Positions 7,682 through 15,096 of a stretch of 34,527 nt of DNA are shown here, in pieces. A program made the translations under genes and the position numbers. The notes under the pieces are model-generated. The model had not been told where the DNA came from. It saw only the letters and a list, made by a program, of their open reading frames with translations, and searched no databases. Numbering within the stretch: position 1 is the first letter of the stretch; every line of letters starts with the position of its first letter. The stretch is from Alphaproteobacteria bacterium. Its GTDB lineage: Bacteria; Pseudomonadota; Alphaproteobacteria; SMXQ01. The stretch spans positions 1-34,527 of the forward strand of contig WHSO01000033.1 of the NCBI GenBank assembly GCA_009380075.1, in the 5' to 3' direction.

Positions 7682-7786
7682 GCGGGCATCGCGCGTTGCG
7701 ACCGGAACACGGGATCGAGGGGCGACACGGGCGGCGCGGTCCGTTATAGAACGCGGGCGATTTCATTCGAACCAGCGACGGAAAGC

Positions 7787-8902
7787 ATGACCCAGCGAAC
7801 CACGCCGCCCTTCCGCGCCGACCATGTCGGCAGTTTCCTCCGCCCGCCGGAGCTGATCGAGGCGCGCCGCAAACGCGAGGTCGGCGACATCGCCCCCGAG
7901 CAGCTCCGGGACATCGAGAGCGCGGCGGTGCGCGACGTCATCGCCCTGCAGGAGGGCATCGGCCTCAGGTCCATCACCGACGGCGACTTCCGGCGCGGCC
8001 ACTGGTGGAACGATTTCGTCCTCGCCATCGACGGCATCGAGATCCAGGGCGGCATGGAGGTCCATTTCCGCCAGCAGCCGGGCAACGAGATCGCACACGC
8101 GCCCCACCGGGCCGTCGTCACCAAGCGGATGAGCCGTCCCGGGAGCATCTGCGCCGACCAGTTCCAGTTCCTCGTGGAGAACACACGCGAGACGCCGAAG
8201 CTCTGCATCCCGTCGCCGTCCATCGTCCATTTCCGCTCGGGGCGTGAAGGCGTGGACAGGACCGCCTATCCCGACATGACAGAGTTCTTCGACGACCTCG
8301 CCCGCGTGTGGCGGGAGGAAATCGCCGATATCGCGGCCCTGGGCGGGCGCTACATCCAGCTCGATGAAGTGAATCTCGCCTTCCTCTGCGATCCCAGGCT
8401 GCGCGACGCGGTGACCAAGCTGGGCGAAAATCCCGATACCCTGCCCGCCACCTACGCGAAGCTGATCAACGACACGGTGCGCGGCCGTCCCGACGACATG
8501 ACGGTGTGTCTTCACCTGTGCCGCGGCAACCACCGCAGCAACTATGTCGCCGAGGGCGGCTACGAACCGGTGGCCGAGACCCTGTTCAACGCGATCGAGG
8601 TCGACGGCTATTTCATGGAATTCGACAGTCCGCGCGCCGGCAATTTCGAGCCCCTGCGCTTCGTCCCCAAGGACAAAACCATCGTGCTCGGCCTCGTCAC
8701 CACCAAGTTCCCGGAGCTCGAGAAGAAGGACGACCTTCGACGCCGCATCGACGAAGCGTCGAAGTACGTCGACATCGACCAGCTCGCCCTGTCGCCCCAG
8801 TGCGGCTTTGCCAGCACGCTTCTCGGCAACAAGGTCACGGTCGAGGACGAGAAACGCAAGCTGGGCCTGATCGTCGAACTGGCCGACGAAATCTGGGGCT
8901 GA
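7787..8902 (+). CDS. Cobalamin-independent methionine synthase C-terminal-domain-like methyltransferase (MetE-C/COG0620 type)
   Basis: 371 residues, about half the length of full MetE, matching the single-domain MetE-C-like (YxjG/YxjH) group. The N-terminus RADHVGSFLRP is the family hallmark. The putative zinc ligands are present: HLCRGN (His 243, Cys 245), an EFDSPRAG segment with Glu, and SPQCGFAST (Cys 339). Known relatives transfer a methyl group to a thiol such as homocysteine, but the N-terminal folate-binding half is missing, so the methyl donor and acceptor are uncertain. Some relatives act on non-folate donors or on other thiols. It is cytoplasmic. ATG 7787 has a GGAAAG just upstream. 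The orphan solute-binding protein gene upstream on the same strand may bring in its substrate; that is inference. Confidence 0.85.
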   Translation: MTQRTTPPFRADHVGSFLRPPELIEARRKREVGDIAPEQLRDIESAAVRDVIALQEGIGLRSITDGDFRRGHWWNDFVLAIDGIEIQGGMEVHFRQQPGNEIAHAPHRAVVTKRMSRPGSICADQFQFLVENTRETPKLCIPSPSIVHFRSGREGVDRTAYPDMTEFFDDLARVWREEIADIAALGGRYIQLDEVNLAFLCDPRLRDAVTKLGENPDTLPATYAKLINDTVRGRPDDMTVCLHLCRGNHRSNYVAEGGYEPVAETLFNAIEVDGYFMEFDSPRAGNFEPLRFVPKDKTIVLGLVTTKFPELEKKDDLRRRIDEASKYVDIDQLALSPQCGFASTLLGNKVTVEDEKRKLGLIVELADEIWG

Positions 8903-8935
8903 CCGACGTCGCATCGACGTCACGCGCTCTGTACA

Positions 8936-9017
8936 TCATGCTCCGCGAAGGCGGGGTATCCACCTAAATATCCATCAGGAAACATGGATTCCCCGCATGC
9001 GCGGGGAATGACGGTTT
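8936..9017. repeat. Pair of inverted REP-like elements, copies C (-) and D (+)
   Basis: Copy C (8936-8964) is the element in minus orientation (complement of GGTGGATACCCCGCCTTCGC and onward). Copy D (8983-9017) is in plus orientation with ATGGATTCCCCGC, ATG, CGCGGGGAATGACGG. They face each other about 20 bases apart, like the paired REP units of BIME-type elements. They lie between the 3' end of the MetE-like gene and the 3' end of the convergent Bug receptor gene, where they could shield both transcripts or act as a bidirectional terminator. Confidence 0.65.
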
Positions 9018-9060
9018 GGCAGGCGAGCCTTCATGCCGCCTTTGGTACTTCGGCTGCCCT

Positions 9061-10299
9061 CTAACGGCAGTCGATGGTTTTCGGCTCGTTGTTCGTGCCC
9101 GGCGTATAGGCGATGTCGCAGGTCATGCCGGCCTTGAGCTGTTTACGGTCGGCCGCCTTGCCCGTCACCTCGATCTTCGTGCGCGAGCCCGACACCTTCG
9201 ACGTGACCGTCTTGCCGTCGGCACCGGTGAAGGTGACCATGCGGCCATCGTCGGAGACATGGGTCAGCTTCGCCCCCGGTACGGACGTCGCCTCCGGCTT
9301 GCGGCCGAGCACGTCCTTCAAGAGGGCGATGGTCGCCGGGGTCTGGTCGAAGGCGGCCTTGACCACGTCTTCCACGTTGTCACCGAAGCCGGGGTCCACC
9401 GGCTTGTCGGCCTTGGACGCCTCCGTGTTGAATTCCCTGCTTTCGAGCGCCTGCTTGTAGGCGGCGCGCAGCACCGCGAGGCGGGCCGGTGGAATCCCCG
9501 GCGGGCCCGCGGTGAAGCGGGCCAGCTCCGCCTGGGACGAGATCAGCGCGATCAGCGCCTTGCCTTCGGGCGAGGTCGGCAGGTCGCGCGCCAGCGGCAC
9601 GCCGGCCTCGGGCTTGCCGCCGATCTGGAGGATGGCGCGGCCCTTGCCGCCCTTGATGAAACTCTGTACCGAGGATTCCCCGCCCATCATGCCGACCAGT
9701 TCGCCGCGCAGGATGGCGAGCTGCGAATGGGTGCCGCCGTAGCCGGGGATGATGCGCACGTTGAGGTCGAAGGCGCGGGTCAGCATGATCGTTTCCGAAT
9801 AGGCGGCGCTGCCGATGCCCGAGGCGCCGAAGCGGAACGGCGGACCCGGCTTGCGGAAGTCGAGGATGCTCTTGAATGGAAGGTTGGCCCCGGTCACCAC
9901 CATGCGCGGGTCCGACGCTGCCTTACCGATCCACGACATCTGCCGAAGGTCGAACTTGATGCCGGGCTTGCCCACCAGTTGGGCGTAGATCAGGCCGGTG
10001 TTGAAGGTGCCGATGGTCAGCCCGTTGGGGCGCGCGGCGTAGATCAGGTTGGCGCCGACCACGTGACCCGCGCCCGGCCGGTTGACCACAGCGAAGGTGA
10101 CGCCGGGCATGAAGCGCGCCATGTGGCGCGACACCATGCGGGCATAGAAGTCGTAGCCGCCACCGCTGGTGGTGGCGACGATGTAGGTGATGGTCTTGCC
10201 CTTGAAATAGGCCGCCTCGTCGGCGGCGTGCGCCGCCGGCATAAATGCGAAGATCCCGCATGCGACGGCGACCGGCAAAAAGGCCCGCACGACTGGCAT
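9061..10299 (-). CDS. Tripartite tricarboxylate transporter-type receptor (Bug/TctC family) with extra C-terminal domain
   Basis: 412 residues. The signal peptide (MPVVRAFLPVAVACGIFAFM, then PAAHA before ADEA) indicates a periplasmic protein. The Bug fold markers are FKGKTITYIVATTSGGGYD at the N-terminus, MPGVTFAVVNRPGAGHVVGAN (the conserved NxPGAG ligand loop) and a GYGGTHSQLAILRGE stretch. Bug proteins are usually about 320-330 residues. This one has about 78 additional residues after SVPGAKL, a Thr/Lys-rich beta-type domain (DGRMVTFTGADGKTVTSKV) ending with two cysteines (MTCDIAY and a C-terminal IDCR). The ligand is unknown; the family binds carboxylates and many other small acids. No TctA/TctB membrane genes are nearby. 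It is a paralogue of the gene at 20201-21325. Confidence 0.88.
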   Translation of the reverse strand: MPVVRAFLPVAVACGIFAFMPAAHAADEAAYFKGKTITYIVATTSGGGYDFYARMVSRHMARFMPGVTFAVVNRPGAGHVVGANLIYAARPNGLTIGTFNTGLIYAQLVGKPGIKFDLRQMSWIGKAASDPRMVVTGANLPFKSILDFRKPGPPFRFGASGIGSAAYSETIMLTRAFDLNVRIIPGYGGTHSQLAILRGELVGMMGGESSVQSFIKGGKGRAILQIGGKPEAGVPLARDLPTSPEGKALIALISSQAELARFTAGPPGIPPARLAVLRAAYKQALESREFNTEASKADKPVDPGFGDNVEDVVKAAFDQTPATIALLKDVLGRKPEATSVPGAKLTHVSDDGRMVTFTGADGKTVTSKVSGSRTKIEVTGKAADRKQLKAGMTCDIAYTPGTNNEPKTIDCR

Positions 10300-10420
10300 C
10301 GTCTCCCTCCCTCCGAGGCAACGGCGAATGTCGGCATTGTCCGTCGGCCCGGTACCTCGTGCAACCGGAACTTAGGGGATGGCCATGCCGAACCGCCCGA
10401 AGAAACGCCACAACGGTACG

Positions 10421-10726
10421 CTATTTGCCCTCAAGGAGCTCGCCGAAGAGCTCCTTCACCTTCTCCCTGGCGTCGCGAAGCGCCGCGCGGCCGCGCGCCG
10501 TAATGCGGTAGACGCGCCGCGCCCTCTTCCCGGCGCTGTCATGGCGGGACCGGAGATAACCTTTCCGTTCCAGGCCGTGGAGCATGGGATAGAGGGTCCC
10601 GGGGCTGAGGTCGTAGCCGTGGCGCCGCAATTCCTCGATGATGGCGAGGCCGAATATCGGCCCTTCGTCGGCATGGTACAGGATGTGGAGCCGGACCAGT
10701 CCGGCGTAAAGGTCCTTGTCGTCCAT
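10421..10726 (-). CDS. PadR-family transcriptional regulator
   Basis: About 101 residues from ATG 10726 (MDDKDLYAGLVRLHILYHAD); a GTG at 10753 would add nine residues. This is a PadR-type winged helix: FGLAIIEELRRHGYDLSPGT leads into the recognition helix LYPMLHGLERKGYLRSR, and the wing GKRARRVYRITARGRAAL follows. A C-terminal dimer helix (LRDAREKVKELFGELL) completes the short subfamily-2-like form. It lies just downstream of chrA on the same strand and is probably translated from the same message. PadR regulators next to chrA genes are known and plausibly repress the operon until chromate is present. An ATAT-type inverted repeat upstream of chrA is a likely binding site. Confidence 0.88.
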   Translation of the reverse strand: MDDKDLYAGLVRLHILYHADEGPIFGLAIIEELRRHGYDLSPGTLYPMLHGLERKGYLRSRHDSAGKRARRVYRITARGRAALRDAREKVKELFGELLEGK

Positions 10727-10759
10727 CGCTGTTCGCCGGGATTGCTCCGTCACAAAGGG

Positions 10760-12010
10760 CTAAATTACACCTTGAAGCGACGCGATGCCCCACCCGCCGA
10801 ACGCGGTCAGAAGCACGACCAGCCACGGCGCCACCTTCCAGAATGCCAGCAGCGCGAAGGCGGTCACCGCTAGGCCGAAATCGGCCGGCTTGTGGATCGC
10901 ACTGGTCCAGACGGGATCGTAGAGCGCCGCGAGCAGCAGGCCCACGACGGCGGCGTTGACGCCTGTGAGGATCGCGCGAACGTGATGGACGCGCCTCAGT
11001 TCCTCCCAGAACGGCAGGGCGCCGACGGTCAACAGGAACGAAGGCAGAAAGATCGCGACGAGACAGATCACCGCGCCGAGCCAGCCGTTCGGCGGAGAGC
11101 TCATTACCACGCCGAGATACCCCGCGAAAGTGAACAGCGGGCCCGGAACCGCCTGTGCCGCGCCGTAGCCCGCGAGGAACGTATCGTTTCCGACCCAGCC
11201 CGGCGGCACGGTTTCCGCCTGCAACAGCGGAAGCACGACATGGCCACCCCCGAACACGAGAGACCCCGAGCGATAGAAACTGTCGAAAAGTGCCAGCGAT
11301 TGCTGCGGCATGAGCGCCGCCAGCGCCGGCAGGCCAAGCAGCAGCGCGAAGAACAGGAACAGCGAAATGGCGCCGCCCAGGCGCCCGATTCCGGCGCGCA
11401 TCGCGGTATGGTCGCTCTCCCGGGACTGCCTGAAGAAAACAAGTCCGACCAGCCCGCCCGTGACGATGGCGGCAATCTGCCCAAGCGAGGTCGGCCACAG
11501 GCCGAAGACCAGCACCGCACCGACCGCGACCGTAAAGCGCGGCGCGTCGGGGCAGAGGTTGCGCGCCATGCCCCAGACCGCAAACGCGACGACCGCCACG
11601 GCCACGACTTTCAGTCCGTGCAGAAATCCCGCATCCAGAACGTCGCCATAGCCGGTAACGCCATAACCGAACAGGACGAGAGCCAGTGCCGAAGGCAGCG
11701 TGAAGGCAACCCAGGCGGCGACCGCGCCCGGCAATCCGCCCATGGAAAGCCCAATGCCGATGCCGACCTTGCTGCTGGCCGCGCCCGGCGTGAACTGGCA
11801 GAGGGCCACGAGGTCGGCGTAGCTGCGGTCGTCCAGCCACTTGCGCCGGTGCACGAACTCGTCGCGAAAATAGCCCAGATGCGCGATCGGACCGCCGAAC
11901 GACGTAAGGCCGAGGCGCAGAAAGACGAGAAAAATCTCCCATACGGGCCGGTGCCGGGCCGGCCGGCTTGCACTCCCGCCGCCAGGCTGCGCATTGGTGG
12001 TCCGATTCAT
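10760..12010 (-). CDS. chrA: Chromate transporter ChrA (long-chain CHR family)
   Basis: 416 residues with two homologous CHR halves and about ten to twelve hydrophobic segments, an inner-membrane protein of the expected length for bidomain ChrA. Family hallmarks in the first half are LRLGLTSFGGPIAHLGYFRD, RRKWLDDRSYADLVALCQF and PGAASSKVGIGIGLSMGG. The second half repeats the plan with SLVFGGGHVVLPLLQAE and FLAGYGAAQAVPGPLFTFAG. ChrA exports chromate, driven by the membrane potential, and gives resistance. ATG 12010 starts the gene. padR follows about six bases after the stop if its GTG is used. The promoter region is shared with the divergent VOC gene. Confidence 0.93.
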   Translation of the reverse strand: MNRTTNAQPGGGSASRPARHRPVWEIFLVFLRLGLTSFGGPIAHLGYFRDEFVHRRKWLDDRSYADLVALCQFTPGAASSKVGIGIGLSMGGLPGAVAAWVAFTLPSALALVLFGYGVTGYGDVLDAGFLHGLKVVAVAVVAFAVWGMARNLCPDAPRFTVAVGAVLVFGLWPTSLGQIAAIVTGGLVGLVFFRQSRESDHTAMRAGIGRLGGAISLFLFFALLLGLPALAALMPQQSLALFDSFYRSGSLVFGGGHVVLPLLQAETVPPGWVGNDTFLAGYGAAQAVPGPLFTFAGYLGVVMSSPPNGWLGAVICLVAIFLPSFLLTVGALPFWEELRRVHHVRAILTGVNAAVVGLLLAALYDPVWTSAIHKPADFGLAVTAFALLAFWKVAPWLVVLLTAFGGWGIASLQGVI

Positions 12011-12035
12011 GTGCCTGCCCCGGTATCGAAAGAAT

Positions 12036-12068
12036 ATATCGTATTCCGATATCGAAGATCGTTATATC
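12036..12068. promoter_or_regulatory. Likely PadR operator in the chrA/VOC divergent promoter region
   Basis: ATATCG (12036-12041), five bases, CGATAT (12047-12052) is a perfect inverted repeat, followed by another ATATC at 12064-12068 that pairs with GATAT 12048-12052. PadR proteins often recognise ATAT-type inverted repeats. The site lies 26-58 bases upstream of the chrA start and about 90 bases upstream of the VOC gene. Assignment to the neighbouring PadR is inference. Confidence 0.5.
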
Positions 12069-12154
12069 ATGCAAGTCGAGTTTGTGCGGCAGCATGTTGA
12101 CCGACGTCGGGTGCCGTTTGCGCAACCAGGTACAGCCGAATGGAGGGAATGATC

Positions 12155-12580
12155 ATGGCCGCAGGAAACCCCGTCGACGCCATCAGCTTTCGATTCCATC
12201 ACACCATGCTGCCGGTGGCCGATCTCGACCGTGCAGTCGATTTCTACACCCGGCTGCTTGGCATGACGGTCAAGGAACGTCACGCGAATGCGGCGCGCAA
12301 GACCGAGGTTGCCCTACTCGGCTACGGCAACGACCCAACCGCGCCCTTTCTCGAACTGACCGCTGCAACGGACACCGCTGCGAGAACCGAGGTGGCACCT
12401 CTCAACACCCATGTTGCCATCGACGCCAGCGATCTTCGGGCACTCTGCACCGTACTCGAGAACGAAGGAGTCCGTTTCCTCCGCGCATTCAAGGAAAGAT
12501 CGGACGGCAAGGGATTCAGCGCCTGGGTCGCGGATCCGGACGGCAATCCGCTGGAACTCGCCGAACGGCACGGCGCCTGA
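12155..12580 (+). CDS. VOC-family (glyoxalase/lactoylglutathione lyase-like) protein
   Basis: 141 residues from ATG 12155, chosen because GGAGGG (12142-12147) is seven bases upstream; earlier ATGs at 12140 and 12149 are too close to it. Two beta-alpha-beta-beta-beta units of the vicinal oxygen chelate fold are visible: FRFHHTMLPVADLDRAVDFY TRLLGM, then NTHVAIDASDLRALCTVLEN and WVADPDGNPLELAE. The candidate metal ligands, as in glyoxalase I, are a His near the N-terminus, Glu in PFLELT, His in NTHVAI and Glu in NPLELAE. The pattern KERSDGKGFSAWVADPDGN is close to lactoylglutathione lyases, which detoxify methylglyoxal with glutathione. The substrate is not proven. It diverges from chrA and shares its promoter region. 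Confidence 0.85.
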   Translation: MAAGNPVDAISFRFHHTMLPVADLDRAVDFYTRLLGMTVKERHANAARKTEVALLGYGNDPTAPFLELTAATDTAARTEVAPLNTHVAIDASDLRALCTVLENEGVRFLRAFKERSDGKGFSAWVADPDGNPLELAERHGA

Positions 12581-12617
12581 CGACGCGCGCGGTCGGCGTA
12601 CAGTCGGGCGGGCCGCC

Positions 12618-12824
12618 TCAGCCAACCGCGCCGCCGCAGGCGACGCAGCGCATGTTCTTGCGATCGAAGATCTTGTCGAGGTCTCCCTCCACCAGCGCGT
12701 AGTCAAGAAGGACGCGGATCGCCTTGCCCTCGTCAGGGATCCTGTACTTGGCCATCTGGTCGCGCAGGAAGTTGAGGTGATAGTCGCGTAGTTCAACCTC
12801 GGTATTGACCTTGGTGCCTGCCAT
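12618..12824 (-). CDS. Small hypothetical protein with C-terminal CxxC
   Basis: 68 residues from ATG 12824 (MAGTKVNTEVELRDYHLNFL), which has GGAGGG at good spacing; a longer form from 12839 lacks this. The N-terminal half, a short strand followed by helices (LRDQMAKYRIPDEGKAIRVL), resembles ribbon-helix-helix-like or small regulatory proteins in layout, but I cannot confirm a family. The end has MRCVACGG, a CxxC pair of the kind that binds metal or is redox-active. It is soluble, without a signal peptide. The gene is convergent with the VOC gene, leaving about 37 bases between the two 3' ends. Confidence 0.65.
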   Translation of the reverse strand: MAGTKVNTEVELRDYHLNFLRDQMAKYRIPDEGKAIRVLLDYALVEGDLDKIFDRKNMRCVACGGAVG

Positions 12825-12935
12825 TCGGGCGCCCTCCACGGGTTAGCTGGTTTTGTCTTCGCGCAACCTTAGCCCCGGGGGTTCCCGATGGGCAAGGCGG
12901 CCAGGCACGCTCTCCCCGTGCGAGAGGGGTTGCGC

Positions 12936-12956
12936 GCCCGCCTCGCGGGCTTTATC
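12936..12956 (+). terminator. Hairpin with short T-run in the hyuA leader
   Basis: GCCCGC (12936-12941), three-base loop, GCGGGC (12945-12950), then TTTATC. A second weaker inverted repeat (CTCTC/GAGAG, about 12911-12927) precedes it. No plus-strand gene ends nearby (the closest ends at 12580), so if functional it would act as a leader attenuator for hyuA rather than as an end terminator. The T-run is short. Confidence 0.3.
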
Positions 12957-12993
12957 ACGGCGGCGGGGCCGGGTGCCCACAGGCAGGGTGTTG

Positions 12994-15096
12994 ATGTCAC
13001 AGGACGGCAGGGGTGCGCGCTATCGGCTCGGCGTGGACGTGGGCGGCACGCACACCGACCTCGTACTGCTCGACCCCGCAAGCGGCGAAACGCAGGTGGA
13101 GAAGGTCGCGTCCACCCCCGCCAATCCGTCCCTCGGCGTGCTCAACGGCCTGCGCCGCTTCCTTGACAAGGGTATCGCCCCCGCCGATATCGCCTTCTTC
13201 GCCCACGGCACCACGATCACGACCAACGCACTGCTGGAAATGCGCGGGGCCAGGGTCGGCCTCCTGATCACCGGCGGCTTCAACGCGGTGCAGGAAACCC
13301 AGAACCAGGCCCGTGACGGCAACCCCTTCGACTACTTCTACGACCGTCCCGCGGCCATCGCGCCCCAGAGCCGCACGTTCCAGATTCCGGAGCGCACGGA
13401 CTACCTGGGCAACGTCCTGACCCCCCTCGACGAAGGCGCGGTGCGCGACGCTGCCCGAGCCCTCGAGGCCGCCGGCGTGGACGCCGTCGCCGTCGCCTAC
13501 CTGTTTTCGTACATGAACCCGGCCCACGAAATCCGCACCCGCGAGATCATCAACGAAATGGCGCCACGCCTGCACGTGTCGCTGTCGTCGGACGTGCTGC
13601 CGCGCATCCGCGAGTGGCCGCGCCTGTCGACGACGCTGGTCAACGCCTACCTCGCGCCGGTGCTGACACGCTACGTCGGGGACCTGTCGCGCGGGCTCGA
13701 CGCCCTAGGGGTGAGGACAGCCCAGCGTTTCCTGATGCAGTCGAACGGCGGCGTCATGCCTTTCGCCGCCGCCGAGACCGGCGAGAAGACCGTTCATACC
13801 CTGCTGTCGGGCCCCGCCGCGGGCGCCCAGGCCGCCGCCTGGGTCGCGCGGGCGAACGCGCGCGCGGGCCTGGTGACACTGGACATGGGCGGGACCAGCG
13901 CCGATATCGCCTTCATCGAGGCCGGGGTGCCGCTGGAAGTGACCGAAGGCACGGTCGCACGGCGACAGGTCGACGTGCCCGCCCTCGACATGACCACGAT
14001 TTCGGCCGGCGGCGGCTCCATCGCCCGGGTGGCGCCGGGCGGTTTCCTCACAGTCGGGCCGGAGAGCGCGGGCGCAGTGCCGGGCCCCGCCTGCTACGGG
14101 CGCAGCGGCGACCAGCCGACCGTGACCGACGCCGACATCGTCTGCGGCTTCCTCAATCCCGACTATTTCCTCGGCGGCAGCCAGCGCCTCGACGTCGCCG
14201 CGGCGGAAGCGGCGCTGAACACGCACATCGCCGGGCCCCTCGGCCTGTCGGTTCGGGAAGCCGCCACCGGCATCCGCCGCATCGTCGACGAACGCATGGC
14301 CGACGAGGTGCGGGTCTTCGCCGCCAAGCGCGGGCTCGAACCGCGCGCCTTCACCCTCTTGCCGTTCGGCGGCGCCGGCGCGGTTCACGCTGCCGCGGTC
14401 GCCGACGAACTGGGCATCGCCCGCATCCTGGTGCCGCCGCGGCCTGGGGCGTTCTCGGCCCTCGGCCTCCTCTGCTCCGACGTGGTGCACGACTACATCC
14501 GCTCCGAGCTGACCCCCCTCGCCCGCCTCGTGCCGGATCACGCGGAGGCGCTGTTCACCGAGCTGGAATCCCGCGCGCGCGCCGAGCTTGCTGCCGAAGG
14601 TCTGGGCGACGCCGAGGCACGGCTCGAACGCGAGATGGACCTGCGCTATGCCGGACAGGGCTATGAACTGCGCGTGTCGCTGGACGGCATCGGCAGGATC
14701 GACGCGGCGGGACTGAAGGCAGCGCGTGAGCGTTTCGATGCGCGTCACGCCCAGATCCACGGCCATGCGGCCCGCGAAAAGCCGGTCGAGGTAGTGAGCT
14801 ATCGCCTGCGCGCCCGGGTTGCGGTGCCCAAGGTCCAGCCGCGCGAACTGCCGGCTCCCGCGACCGGCGTCGATGCGGCGGCGGTCCTGAAGGGGCGCCG
14901 GACGGTCTGGTTCGACGGACGCGAGGGCATCGACGTTCCGGTCTTCGAACGCGACGGCCTCACCCGCGGTGCACATCTTGCGGGACCGGCCCTCGTCGAG
15001 CAGATGGACGCCACGACGGTCATCCCCGCGGGATGGACCGCGGAGGTGGACGCCTTCGGCAACCTTCTCCTCACCCGCGACGAGGCAAAGCGATGA
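12994..15096 (+). CDS. hyuA: Hydantoinase/oxoprolinase subunit A (HyuA)
   Basis: 700 residues. This is the ASKHA-type ATP-binding subunit of an ATP-dependent hydantoinase/5-oxoprolinase/acetone-carboxylase-type enzyme. Phosphate-1 motif GVDVGGTHTDLVLLD (13-27) and phosphate-2 motif LDMGGTSADIAFIE (about 295-308) are intact. HGTTITTNALLEMRG is typical of the N-terminal domain, and LLPFGGAGAVHAAAVADELG (about 456-475) is a C-terminal hallmark. It uses ATP to open a cyclic amide or ureide bond together with HyuB. The start is ATG 12994 (MSQDGRG) with AGGCAGGG upstream; longer frames upstream are not supported. The stop overlaps the hyuB start as ATGA, so the two are translationally coupled. The specific substrate cannot be read from the sequence. 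Confidence 0.92.
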   Translation: MSQDGRGARYRLGVDVGGTHTDLVLLDPASGETQVEKVASTPANPSLGVLNGLRRFLDKGIAPADIAFFAHGTTITTNALLEMRGARVGLLITGGFNAVQETQNQARDGNPFDYFYDRPAAIAPQSRTFQIPERTDYLGNVLTPLDEGAVRDAARALEAAGVDAVAVAYLFSYMNPAHEIRTREIINEMAPRLHVSLSSDVLPRIREWPRLSTTLVNAYLAPVLTRYVGDLSRGLDALGVRTAQRFLMQSNGGVMPFAAAETGEKTVHTLLSGPAAGAQAAAWVARANARAGLVTLDMGGTSADIAFIEAGVPLEVTEGTVARRQVDVPALDMTTISAGGGSIARVAPGGFLTVGPESAGAVPGPACYGRSGDQPTVTDADIVCGFLNPDYFLGGSQRLDVAAAEAALNTHIAGPLGLSVREAATGIRRIVDERMADEVRVFAAKRGLEPRAFTLLPFGGAGAVHAAAVADELGIARILVPPRPGAFSALGLLCSDVVHDYIRSELTPLARLVPDHAEALFTELESRARAELAAEGLGDAEARLEREMDLRYAGQGYELRVSLDGIGRIDAAGLKAARERFDARHAQIHGHAAREKPVEVVSYRLRARVAVPKVQPRELPAPATGVDAAAVLKGRRTVWFDGREGIDVPVFERDGLTRGAHLAGPALVEQMDATTVIPAGWTAEVDAFGNLLLTRDEAKR

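Noticed and set aside
6196-7749. A 517-codon frame overlapping the solute-binding-protein gene in another phase
   Set aside because: Arg/Gln/Pro/His-rich translation typical of a wrong frame; the other phase has a signal peptide, an AGGAGG site and a recognisable fold pattern.
891-9017. CRISPR-like repeats
   Set aside because: The repeated units are scattered, palindromic, in both orientations and without regular spacers; they are REP-like elements.
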